The notes below the pieces were generated by a model. The model was not told the origin of the DNA. It searched no databases and saw nothing but the letters and a program-made list of their open reading frames with translations. DNA of 43,817 nt, taken from Methylobacter sp. (lineage in GTDB: Bacteria; Pseudomonadota; Gammaproteobacteria; Methylococcales; Methylomonadaceae). This document shows, in pieces, positions 9,771 through 17,262 of the stretch (position 1 is its first letter; the number at the start of each line of letters is the position of its first letter). The position numbers and the translations under genes are program-made. Where the stretch lies: the NCBI GenBank assembly GCA_026399025.1, contig JAPLRU010000062.1, positions 43,218 to 87,034 of the forward strand, in the 5' to 3' direction.

Positions 9771-10235
9771 TTAAGGACTTAACGGAAGGGTAGTACTCTT
9801 CGTTGTTGTGCCGGGAATGTTTTCTTCAAGTAACTCAAAATCCATTCGATAAATGTACATATCTTCAAAATAAACACTACCAATAAAATTTTTGCCGAGT
9901 CTCTTTTTTACCCAAAGTTTTTCATCCCATAAAACAGTATCTCTTATGCTCAAGAAGGCCTTAAAAATCCGATTATGGGTACCGCTTACACTAATATCAT
10001 GTAATGAAATTACCGCTTCATCGGGCTTTGCCGATTCATTAATATCGTCAATACGTTGGTAATAGTTTCTAGGTCCGTCAGTTTCAACGAGCGGTGAAAT
10101 AAGGGTAAGTTTCCAAATTGTATCTTCGCCATCCAATAGCCAAAAAGCGGCTTGTACTTTTGCATTAGTTTCATCTAATCGCTTTATTAAAGACTCACCG
10201 GCTAAAAGCATCTCGTCTGAAAACCATTGCGTCAT
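9771..10235 (-). CDS. Unknown protein coupled to the HEPN gene
   Basis: Hypothetical protein of 154 residues from the ATG at 10235, which overlaps the HEPN stop codon as ATGA. That overlap is why this start is preferred over a GTG at 10253. The sequence is a mixed alpha/beta soluble protein with no signal peptide or membrane helix. Recognisable spots are AAFWLLDGEDTIWKLTLISP, a likely beta hairpin, and a polar Thr/Ser-rich tail. It lacks the GSxxxGxxxxxSD signature of the MNT nucleotidyltransferases that usually accompany HEPN proteins, so it is not a standard antitoxin of that type. The strict coupling suggests it works with the HEPN protein. Confidence 0.75.
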   Translation of the reverse strand: MTQWFSDEMLLAGESLIKRLDETNAKVQAAFWLLDGEDTIWKLTLISPLVETDGPRNYYQRIDDINESAKPDEAVISLHDISVSGTHNRIFKAFLSIRDTVLWDEKLWVKKRLGKNFIGSVYFEDMYIYRMDFELLEENIPGTTTKSTTLPLSP

Positions 10236-10648
10236 AAATATTTCTTTAGCCACGGCAGTACTCCTGATTCATTATCGATAATTGCAGTGAAAAGATTATG
10301 CGCTTCTTGTTTTGTAATAACAGATTCATAACGCGACTCCTCTGACCATTCAATAACAGTTGCCCAATTCGATCTAAAAGCTTTGCTTTGTTTTTCTTGC
10401 TCGGATAGTTCTTGTTTTAACCCGGCTGTAACAAGCAGATTAGCAAGATTGTGGGTGTAACTATCATTAGCAAGTCTTTTGTTTGGAAAATCAAACGCTT
10501 TGACTTGCTTGGCAATACAAGCTTTCAATGTGCATTCCAGCGCATAGCCCGCTAAATAATAAGCGCCTTGATAACAATCAGCCGCTAAAAGAACCTCAGC
10601 CTCTTTAATTCTGATCGCGGCTAAATTTTCAAGTTCGGCTTTATTCAT
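10232..10648 (-). CDS. HEPN-domain protein
   Basis: Small all-helical protein of 138 residues. The phrase AYYLAGYALECTLKACIAK (residues 29-47) and the following YTHNLANLL (64-72) are hallmarks of HEPN-domain proteins, a family that includes many RNases of toxin and defence systems. The catalytic R-x4-6-H motif is not evident: the nearest pair is Arg58 and His66 with seven residues between them, so RNase activity is uncertain. The gene starts only 7 nt after the prfB stop, with no obvious Shine-Dalgarno sequence, and probably rides on the prfB transcript. Its stop overlaps the start of the next gene. Confidence 0.85.
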   Translation of the reverse strand: MNKAELENLAAIRIKEAEVLLAADCYQGAYYLAGYALECTLKACIAKQVKAFDFPNKRLANDSYTHNLANLLVTAGLKQELSEQEKQSKAFRSNWATVIEWSEESRYESVITKQEAHNLFTAIIDNESGVLPWLKKYL

Positions 10649-10655
10649 GATGGTT

Positions 10656-11754
10656 TTACAAACCGCTCTTCAAACTCGCCTCGATAAACTGATCCAAATC
10701 GCCATCCAATACCGCTTGAGTATTACCGGTTTCAACGCTGGTGCGCAAATCCTTGATCCGCGATTGATCTAAAACATAAGAACGAATCTGACTGCCCCAG
10801 CCTATATCCGACTTGGTATCTTCCAATGCCTGCTGGGTTTCGCTGCGTTTACGCATTTCCAGCTCGTACAATTTGGCTTTCAATTGCTTCATCGCGGTAT
10901 CGCGGTTTTTATGCTGCGAGCGATCACTCTGGCATTGCACGACGATGCCGGTCGGATTGTGAGTCATGCGCACCGCCGATTCGGTTTTATTGATGTGCTG
11001 ACCGCCCGCGCCGCTGGCACGGTAGACATCGATACGGATATCGGCGGGATTGATGTCGATGTCGATATCGTCGTCGATTTCCGGCGATACGAATACCGAC
11101 GCGAACGAGGTATGACGGCGATTGCCCGAATCGAACGGCGATTTCCTGACCAAACGATGCACACCGGTTTCGGTGCGTAACCAGCCGAATGCATATTCGC
11201 CTTCGAATTTGATCGTGGCGCTTTTAATGCCGGCCACATCGCCTTGCGATTCTTCGATCAATTCGGTTTTAAAACCTTTGCGTTCGCCCCAACGCAAATA
11301 CATGCGTTCGATAATCGAAGCCCAGTCCTGGGCTTCGGTGCCGCCTGAACCGGACTGTATATCCAAAAAGGCGTTATTGGCATCCATTTGCCCTGAGAAC
11401 ATCCGGCGAAATTCCAGGTCCGCGACTCTTTTTTCAAAATCGGCCAGATCAACGACAACAGTTTCCACAGTGTCTTCATCGTCTTCTTCAACCGCCATCA
11501 GCAGCAGTTCTTCGGCGTCGGAAAGGCCGCGTTCCAAGTCGTTAATGGTGTTAACGATGACTTCCAGTTGACCGCGTTCTTTACCTAAGGCTTGCGCCTC
11601 TTCGGGATTGTCCCAAATTTTCGGATTTTCGAGTTCCCTTAAAACTTCGACTAAACGTTCGCTTTTAACGTCAAAGTCAAAGATACCTCCTAAGGGCATC
11701 GCCACGGCTTTTTAGGTCGGCTATTTTATTTTTGATCGGATTTATTTCTTGCAT
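10656..11754 (-). CDS. prfB: Peptide chain release factor 2 with programmed +1 frameshift
   Basis: RF2 ends translation at UGA and UAA codons. The gene begins at the ATG at 11754 with 25 codons ([18 protein letters not shown], then DALRRYL), then meets an in-frame TGA at 11679-11677. The context reads AGGAGG TAT CTT TGA C, the classical autoregulatory slip site. An internal Shine-Dalgarno-like AGGAGG and the CTT codon promote a +1 shift into the main frame (DFDVKSERL and onward). The joined product has 365 residues, the same length as E. coli RF2. The GGQ motif ([16 protein letters not shown]) and the stop-recognition SPF (KSPFDSG) are present. A conceptual start within the main frame at 11705 would drop the N-terminus and is not the real start. 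Confidence 0.98.
11675..11690 (-). promoter_or_regulatory. RF2 programmed frameshift site
   Basis: On the minus strand AGGAGG, TAT, CTT, TGA and C follow one another. When RF2 is scarce the ribosome pauses at TGA, slips +1 on CTT and makes RF2. When RF2 is abundant it terminates after 25 codons. Spacing and slippery codon match the E. coli arrangement. Confidence 0.95.
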
Positions 11755-11996
11755 GAGGGGATTTAACCAATGACAGTCATAACCAAACGCCTGTATTAGC
11801 GCCGGTCGAGGAAAATTTCAAAAGGGGGCAATTATAGCGGTCTGGAAAAGTTCTGTCTTATTTTTAGATGTAAGCCACGGCAATTGCAGTGACTAAGCTG
11901 CCGTCGGTAAAAGTAGGCGTCGCGCCTAAAGCTAAAAGTAACATAAGCAGCTAAACAAAAATTTTTTAACAAAATTAAAAAACACTTGTCATCTTA

Positions 11997-12055
11997 TTCA
12001 CCACGAAGACACGAAGAGCACGAAGTTTTATAAGCTTCGTGCTATTTGTGTTGAA
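11997..12055. repeat. CACGAAG palindromic element, copy 1
   Basis: Core TTCACCACGAAG, then ACACGAAG, then AGCACGAAG, followed by a degenerate inverse arm (GCTTCGTGC, GTGTTGAA). The right flank, read on the minus strand (GTTCAAAAGTTTTTTAACAT, ending near 12080), resembles the left flanks of the copies at 25660 and 34995. It occupies part of the 485-bp gap between prfB and the Mop gene. Apart from this and the hairpin at 12170, nothing was recognised in that gap. Confidence 0.8.
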
Positions 12056-12169
12056 TAAAAAATGTTAAAAAACTTTTGAACGCCTGCTTACGTTCCGGTA
12101 GCGTAAGCTTTACGCCCTTTAGTTGCGCGGATTAGGTTAGCCGTAACTCAACATATTCGCGCAAAATGC

Positions 12170-12191
12170 CGGGTTAGGTAGCGCTAACCCG
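12170..12191. repeat. Short hairpin downstream of the mod operon
   Basis: CGGGTTAG and CTAACCCG form an 8-bp stem around a 6-nt loop, about 50 bp beyond the Mop stop codon. No T-run follows on either strand, so it looks more like a REP-type hairpin than an intrinsic terminator, although it could stabilise the 3' end of the mod mRNA. Confidence 0.45.
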
Positions 12192-12239
12192 ACTCGACTT
12201 ATCGTCCGTATAAGTTATTCAATTCAGTCATACCGGCAA

Positions 12240-12668
12240 TTAACCCGCAACCGCCAAAATTACCGCACCGGCTTTAAACACGGCGGTGACGGGCTGGCCT
12301 TGACTCAAGCCCAGCGTTTCGACGCTGTCATTGGTCACGGTGGCGGCAATCAGTTCGCCGCCTTTTAACTCAATATCCACTTCGGCGTTGACCGCGCCGG
12401 GTTTAACTTGCGTGACCGTACCTTGCAGTTGGTTACGCGCCGACAGCCGATAGCCGCCGAAATCGGTAACAATGATGATTTGCGGAGCCTTGACCATGGC
12501 GATAACTTCAAGGCCCGTCTTGATTCCCAGTGCTTCGACGGAGTCTTTGGTAATAGCGGCGACGAGGGTTTCTCCGCCTTTTAAGCCGATATGAACTTCG
12601 GCATTGACCGCGCCGATCAGTACGTCGTTGACGGTGCCGGTAAATTGATTACGTGCGCTTGCTTTCAT
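12240..12668 (-). CDS. Molybdopterin-binding (Mop/TOBE) protein, two tandem domains
   Basis: Small cytoplasmic molybdate-binding protein (molbindin type) of 142 residues. It consists of two Mop domains in tandem, about residues 1-68 and 74-142, each opening with SARNQ and containing a GAVNAEV segment and a KGGE turn typical of oxyanion-binding TOBE folds. A strong GAGGAG lies 7 nt before the ATG. It is the last gene of the modABC operon, 29 bp after modC, and is likely to buffer or store molybdate taken up by ModABC. The start immediately precedes the first domain, so no other function is encoded in this protein. Confidence 0.92.
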   Translation of the reverse strand: MKASARNQFTGTVNDVLIGAVNAEVHIGLKGGETLVAAITKDSVEALGIKTGLEVIAMVKAPQIIIVTDFGGYRLSARNQLQGTVTQVKPGAVNAEVDIELKGGELIAATVTNDSVETLGLSQGQPVTAVFKAGAVILAVAG

Positions 12669-12697
12669 GATGAATCTCCTCAGTTTTGATGGTTGGA

Positions 12698-13774
12698 TTA
12701 ATTTAATATCGAAGTACCCTTGATCTGTACATAAACCGCCATGCCGATCTGCAAACCCAGCAATAACGCCGATTTGCGGGTGATGTGCGCGAGCAGCGCC
12801 TGGGTGCCAACCCGCACTTGCACAACAGCTTGGCCTTCCCGACCATCGGCGATACCGGTAATCGTTGCAGGCAGCACGTTTAGAATGCTAGTCGCAGTCG
12901 GTGTTTCAAGAACAATGCTGACATCGCGGGCGTAAATCTGTATCCGCAACGGCGTACCGACCGAAGCGTCAACCGCCGGGATGCTGAGTGAGCCGCCGGC
13001 AAAAGCGACGCGGCTCAGATGATAATCGGCTTCATGCTCGGCGACGGCGGCCTGCCAAACCGTGGCGGCCTCACGGTCTTGCGCTAAGGGCACGTCGAGA
13101 CGGCTTTGGGTTTCCGACAGCGGCCCCGAAGCTAACACTTGCCCCTCCGCCATAATCACCAGGGTATCGGCCAGTTGGGCGACTTCCTGCTGGGAGTGGG
13201 TGACATACAACACCGGAATGTCCAACTGCTGATGTAGACGGCTTAGGAACGGCAGGATTTCCTGCTTACGCTTGAAATCCAGCGACGCCAGCGGTTCGTC
13301 CATCAGCAGGATCTCGGGATTCAGCGCCAGCGCTCGGGCGATAGCGACCCGCTGCCGTTCGCCGCCGGATAAATGTCCCGGCATACGCGCCATTAAGTGA
13401 CCAATACCCAGCAATTCGACGGCTTGCTCCAGTTTGACCGCGCCGTGATTTTGTTTAATCCGCTTCAAGCCGTAATGCAGATTGGCCCGCACCGTTAAAT
13501 GCGGAAACAGATTGGCTTCCTGGAATACATAGCCCAGCGGTCGTTTATACGTCGGCAAAAATAGCCCGCGTTCGCTGTCTTGCCAAATATGGCCGTTGAT
13601 TTCAAGAAAGCCCCGAGGAGCCTGTTGCAGTCCGGCTATGCAACGCAGCAAAGTAGTTTTACCGGAGCCGGAATGACCGAATAACACCGTAATGCCGCTG
13701 CCCGGCAAATGTAAATCGACATCCAATTTAAAATCGCCGTAATCGAGCAGGAAGCGGGCGTGAATGATGGTCAT
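12698..13774 (-). CDS. modC: Molybdate ABC transporter ATPase
   Basis: Energises molybdate import with ModA and ModB. It has 358 residues. Walker A is FGHSGSGKTT (32-41), the ABC signature is LSGGERQR and Walker B is ILLMDEPLASLD. The C-terminal ~65 residues form a TOBE domain (LRIQIYARDVSIVLETPTAT), where ModC proteins bind molybdate and sense oversupply. The gene starts 5 nt after modB, so the two are translationally coupled. Confidence 0.97.
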   Translation of the reverse strand: MTIIHARFLLDYGDFKLDVDLHLPGSGITVLFGHSGSGKTTLLRCIAGLQQAPRGFLEINGHIWQDSERGLFLPTYKRPLGYVFQEANLFPHLTVRANLHYGLKRIKQNHGAVKLEQAVELLGIGHLMARMPGHLSGGERQRVAIARALALNPEILLMDEPLASLDFKRKQEILPFLSRLHQQLDIPVLYVTHSQQEVAQLADTLVIMAEGQVLASGPLSETQSRLDVPLAQDREAATVWQAAVAEHEADYHLSRVAFAGGSLSIPAVDASVGTPLRIQIYARDVSIVLETPTATSILNVLPATITGIADGREGQAVVQVRVGTQALLAHITRKSALLLGLQIGMAVYVQIKGTSILN

Positions 13775-13779
13775 AGCGG

Positions 13780-14466
13780 TTATTTAAGCGGATTGGCGAC
13801 GGGATGCGTTTTCAGTGCGGTATACAGCAGCATCAATACGCTAAACGAAAATAACAGCAAACCGCCCGCCAGCCAATGGGCTTCGTGGTATTCCAACGCT
13901 TCGACATGATTGTAGATTTGCACCGAGACCACACGGGTTTTGTCGGGAATATTGCCGCCGACCATCAATACCACGCCGAACTCGCCGACGGTATGGGCAA
14001 AACCTAAAATAGCGGCGGTCAAAAAACCGGGTTTCGCCAGCGGCATGACCACGCTGAAAAAAGTGTCCAATGGCCCGGCGCGCAAAGTGGCGGCGGCCTC
14101 CAACGGCTGTTCGCCGATGCTGGTGAACGCGGCTTGCAAAGGCTGTACGACAAACGGCATCGAATACAGCACCGACGCCACCACCAAACCGGGAAAGGTA
14201 AACGGCAAGGTACCCAAACCCAGCCAAATCGTGATTTTGCCGATGGCTCCGGCCGGGCCCATCAGCACCAATAAATAAAAACCCAATACCGTCGGCGGCA
14301 ACACCAGCGGTAACGCGACAACCGTGTTAATAATGCCTTTCCAGCCGGAACGCGTCCGGGCCAGCCACCAGGCCAGCGGGGTGCCAAGCAGCAGCATCAA
14401 CAAAGTGGCGATTCCGGCGACTTTGAAAGTTAAAAATAAAGCGTCGAAATCGGCAGGGCTCAGCAT
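13780..14466 (-). CDS. modB: Molybdate ABC transporter permease
   Basis: Inner-membrane channel of the molybdate importer, 228 residues, the normal length. Hydrophobic helices run throughout. The EAA loop that docks with ModC appears as EAAATLRAGPLDTFFSVVMP, and the phrase LPLVLPPTVLGFYLL is characteristic of ModB. Only 13 bp separate it from modA upstream and 5 bp from modC downstream, which fixes it in one operon. Confidence 0.97.
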   Translation of the reverse strand: MLSPADFDALFLTFKVAGIATLLMLLLGTPLAWWLARTRSGWKGIINTVVALPLVLPPTVLGFYLLVLMGPAGAIGKITIWLGLGTLPFTFPGLVVASVLYSMPFVVQPLQAAFTSIGEQPLEAAATLRAGPLDTFFSVVMPLAKPGFLTAAILGFAHTVGEFGVVLMVGGNIPDKTRVVSVQIYNHVEALEYHEAHWLAGGLLLFSFSVLMLLYTALKTHPVANPLK

Positions 14467-14479
14467 AAAAATATTCCGC

Positions 14480-15244
14480 TTACTTGGGCAGGTCGTAGCC
14501 GTATTTTTCGATAACCGCCAAGGCCGGAGCCGATTTTAAATAGTTCAACAAGGCGATGGCTGCCGGGTTTTCGGCGCCCAAAGTCAGTAAAACCGCATCC
14601 TGCTTGATCGGCGCATGAAGGGTGCTTGGGATAATCCAGCCGGAACCGGTGGCGATTTTGCCGTTTTCGATGACTTGCGCTAACGCGACAAAGCCCAGCT
14701 CGGCGTTGCCGGTGCTGACGAATTGGTGGGCCTGCGCGATGTTTTCGCCCAAGACCAATAACGGTTTTAACGTGTCCTGCAAGTTCAGACCTTTTAATAC
14801 TTCGATTGCGGCCGCTCCGTAAGGGGCCAGTTTGGGGTCGGCCAAGGCTAGATGTTTAAAGCCGTCGGTGCTCAGGATTTTTCCCTGATCGTCGACATAG
14901 CCCGGCGTAGCCGACCACAGCACCAGTTTGCCCAATGCATAAGTGAAATGACTGTTGGGCACCGCTAAACCGGCTTGCTCAAGTTTTTGCGGGCCTTTGT
15001 CGTCGGCCGACAACAGGACTTCAAACGGCGCGCCGTTTTCCAGTTGCGAAACGAATTTTCCGGATGAACCGAACGATAATTTGGCCTTATGGCCGGTCGA
15101 TTTTTCAAATGCGGCGGCGATTTCAGTCATCGGCTTGCTGAAATTGGAAGCGACGGCGACCAGGACTGTCGCGGCCCAGTTGGTTTGACTGAACAGCAGC
15201 AATGCTAAAGCTATGACGATGCGGGAAAAAATGATGTTTAACAT
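14480..15244 (-). CDS. modA: Molybdate ABC transporter substrate-binding protein
   Basis: Periplasmic molybdate/tungstate-binding protein of 254 residues. A signal peptide (MLNIIFSRIVIALALLLFSQ, cleaved near TNWA-A) precedes the mature domain. SNFSKPMTEIAAAFEKSTGH and SFGSSGKFVSQLENGAPFEV are the oxyanion-binding segments of the ModA family. First gene of modABC-mop. A weak ModE-like half site (CGTTATTGG on the minus strand, 15308-15300) lies about 55 bp upstream of the start, but the second half is poor. Confidence 0.96.
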   Translation of the reverse strand: MLNIIFSRIVIALALLLFSQTNWAATVLVAVASNFSKPMTEIAAAFEKSTGHKAKLSFGSSGKFVSQLENGAPFEVLLSADDKGPQKLEQAGLAVPNSHFTYALGKLVLWSATPGYVDDQGKILSTDGFKHLALADPKLAPYGAAAIEVLKGLNLQDTLKPLLVLGENIAQAHQFVSTGNAELGFVALAQVIENGKIATGSGWIIPSTLHAPIKQDAVLLTLGAENPAAIALLNYLKSAPALAVIEKYGYDLPK

Positions 15245-15312
15245 GAGCTATCTCCAAAAATGAGGATCGGGCGATCAAGGAATCACAAAAAATAAAATAC
15301 CAATAACGACAT

Positions 15313-15336
15313 CGCTCCCATGCTCCGACGTGGGAA
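15313..15336. repeat. Degenerate CCCACGCTCC / GCGTGGGA hairpin
   Basis: CTCCCATGCTCC followed by GACGTGGGAA forms a short imperfect palindrome touching the left end of the MITE-like element. Related half copies occur at 15504-15516 (GGAGCGTGGAAAC), 43470-43482 (GTTCCCACGCTCC) and 43803-43815, in each clear case near a CACGAAG element. Confidence 0.6.
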
Positions 15337-15498
15337 TGTGAAAGTATTCGTTTTAGAACAAAAGCAAAAAGCATTCACCACGAAGGCACGAAGAACACGA
15401 AGTTTTCGATATTGAGTTTAAAAAAATATTTTTTCTTCGTGAGCTTCGTGCCTTCGTGGTGAATAGGTTTTTAAATTGATTTGGATAATATTTTCACA
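15337..15498 (+). mobile_element. MITE-like element, copy A (CACGAAG element copy 2)
   Basis: 162-bp non-coding element between modA and the porin gene. The ends are TGTGAAAGTATT (15337-15348) and AATATTTTCACA (15487-15498), an 11/12 terminal inverted repeat. Inside, TTCACCACGAAGGCACGAAG and its inverse (CTTCGTGCCTTCGTGGTGAA) form a long stem (core 15374-15463). The reverse complement of 43634-43796 matches it nearly base for base across the whole length, including the unique arm TTCGTTTTAGAACAAAAGC. No transposase is present in the window. Confidence 0.85.
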
Positions 15499-15536
15499 GT
15501 CTCTGGAGCGTGGAAACAATAGCTGGGTAGAGCCCC

Positions 15537-17036
15537 TTAAAACCTAATCATGCTCTGCACATAAAAATAATCGATGTCCTGCCCGTTCGGCGCGGAAGGG
15601 GCTTTTTTGGCGAATTCGCCCTTAAACAAATGCGCCCAGCCGGTTTCCAAATTCAGGCTGCTGTTGACATCCCAACGCGTCGATAAGTCCAGCTGATGGC
15701 CGACGAAATCGCCGCTACGACCGGTTTTATCCTGTAATCCCGATGTGGTCCAGGCGTCAGTCGCAGATGCCAGCCAAAATACTCGGTGACTAAGTATGGC
15801 TTGCACGTCGGAACGCGGCGCAACGTTGATGCGGTAGCCGGGGCTGTTGATGTTGCTGCGGGCGAAGGCGCCGTAAATCCCGGTCGGGCCGTAGTCGAAA
15901 CGGCGGGCGCCGTACAGGGTATCGAAGCGCTGGTCTTTGCCGTCGTTAGGATTGCTGTCGCCGCCGGCGTAGTCGTATTCGAGCGCCAGACGCGGCGTCC
16001 ACGGCATGGCGAAGGTATAGCCGACATCAATATGTTGATACCACGCTTGATGCTGTAAATCTTTACCGTCGCCGACTGCGGTAGTCGCCCGCACCGTCCC
16101 GAGCTGGCCGATGGCTTCCAGTTGAAAGTCGAATGCCGACTTGGCCGGTTTGATAAAAAGGCGCATGCCGGGGGTGAAGTAGCGGCGATTACGGGTTTGA
16201 TTGCGAGTGCCGTCGCTCTCGTCAAGATGGTACAGATAAACTTCGCTGTTGATGCCCCAGCCCAGATTGTACAATTCTAAAAAACCGCCGGAAAACAAGG
16301 TATGGGTGTCTTCTTTATCCCAATCATGTTCGTCATTGATTATGTCGGTAGCCGCAGCCGGATAGCGCAGCACCGGCATCGTGACAAAGCCGTTGAACTG
16401 CCAATTTTTGTAATCCGCCAATCGAAGGCGCGCGCCGGTAAAACTGTTAACGGTGTTACGGAAATTATTTCTCGCCACCAAGCGTCGACTGCCGAAATTC
16501 AGAGTTTGTCGGCCGGCAATGACTTCCGCGCCGATGCCGCTGTAAAAAAGATTTTGGTCGGCCCAAGCCGCATAGCCTTGTAAAAAATCGGCTTGGTCGG
16601 CATGGGTGTTGTTGACGCCGGAACCGCTATCCGCGCCCAAGGCTCGGGCATCCAGAAACTCCGCGCCGAGCCGGAATTTACCCAGAGTGGCTTGCAGCCA
16701 AACATCGGTCTGTAACGGAATTTGCTGGTCGCCGCCTTTAGCGTTGGCTTTATAAGTGCCGTCCATGGTTTCGTAACGGCTGCGCTGCTCCACCGATACC
16801 GACAGCCATTTCGGCAAGTTCAGCGCATCATGCAGGTTCCACACCGGTTTTTCGTATTTATCGGAACCCAGCAAAGCGTCGGGCATTTGGCTGGCGAAGG
16901 AAGTAGACGGCGGTTTAGTGTAGCTTTTCTTTTCCGCGGCCTGAAGATCGTCGCTGCCGCCGACGCAAAAGCCGCCGGCAACAAGTAAACTGAGGACATG
17001 GTTAACGGCAACACCGGCAAGTGGTTTTTTTGGCAT
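15537..17036 (-). CDS. Alginate-export-family outer-membrane porin in the mod locus
   Basis: Outer-membrane beta-barrel of 499 residues in the AlgE-like alginate export family. An N-terminal signal peptide ends near LQAAEKKSY. Family phrases are SVEQRSRYETMDGTY, RLGAEFLDARALG, EVIAGRQTLNFGSRRLVARN and GARLRLADY. The last residue is Phe (YVQSMIRF), as needed for barrel assembly. No alginate synthesis gene is nearby. The gene instead sits between modA and the divergent modE, so it may serve passage of an anion such as molybdate across the outer membrane. That role is inferred only from position. A candidate ModE operator lies in its upstream region. Confidence 0.88.
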   Translation of the reverse strand: MPKKPLAGVAVNHVLSLLVAGGFCVGGSDDLQAAEKKSYTKPPSTSFASQMPDALLGSDKYEKPVWNLHDALNLPKWLSVSVEQRSRYETMDGTYKANAKGGDQQIPLQTDVWLQATLGKFRLGAEFLDARALGADSGSGVNNTHADQADFLQGYAAWADQNLFYSGIGAEVIAGRQTLNFGSRRLVARNNFRNTVNSFTGARLRLADYKNWQFNGFVTMPVLRYPAAATDIINDEHDWDKEDTHTLFSGGFLELYNLGWGINSEVYLYHLDESDGTRNQTRNRRYFTPGMRLFIKPAKSAFDFQLEAIGQLGTVRATTAVGDGKDLQHQAWYQHIDVGYTFAMPWTPRLALEYDYAGGDSNPNDGKDQRFDTLYGARRFDYGPTGIYGAFARSNINSPGYRINVAPRSDVQAILSHRVFWLASATDAWTTSGLQDKTGRSGDFVGHQLDLSTRWDVNSSLNLETGWAHLFKGEFAKKAPSAPNGQDIDYFYVQSMIRF

Positions 17037-17144
17037 GATCTAATGACCTATAATTATTAGTATGAAATCTATATCAAGGTTGCTTGGCCGATATGCACAG
17101 AATTTTCAAAAAGACTGAAAAGTGGAAACGGTTTTAGTTTAATA

Positions 17145-17168
17145 CGTTATGTACAAAAGTAAACAATG
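17145..17168. promoter_or_regulatory. Candidate ModE operator
   Basis: CGTTATGTA (17145-17153), six bases, then TAAACAATG (17160-17168). From memory, the E. coli modA operator has 9-bp half sites CGTTATATT and TACATAACG six bases apart. The left half here equals the reverse complement of the latter; the right half is degenerate. It lies between the divergent porin and modE genes. Short and imperfect, so tentative. Confidence 0.45.
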
Positions 17169-17262
17169 AAACTAAAAACAAGCTATTTCTTTATAGCAAA
17201 CAATGTTGACGGCAACAAGCTGCAATTCCCCTGCAAAGCAGGCCACTTAGCTCTGGTGATTT

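Noticed and set aside
11997-12055. Tandem CACGAAG units as a CRISPR array
   Set aside because: Units are heptamers separated by one or two bases with an inverse arm, no 25-40 nt spacers, and no cas genes.
15300-15323. Second ModE operator upstream of modA
   Set aside because: Only one half (CGTTATTGG on the minus strand) resembles the site; the other half does not. Too weak to list as a feature.
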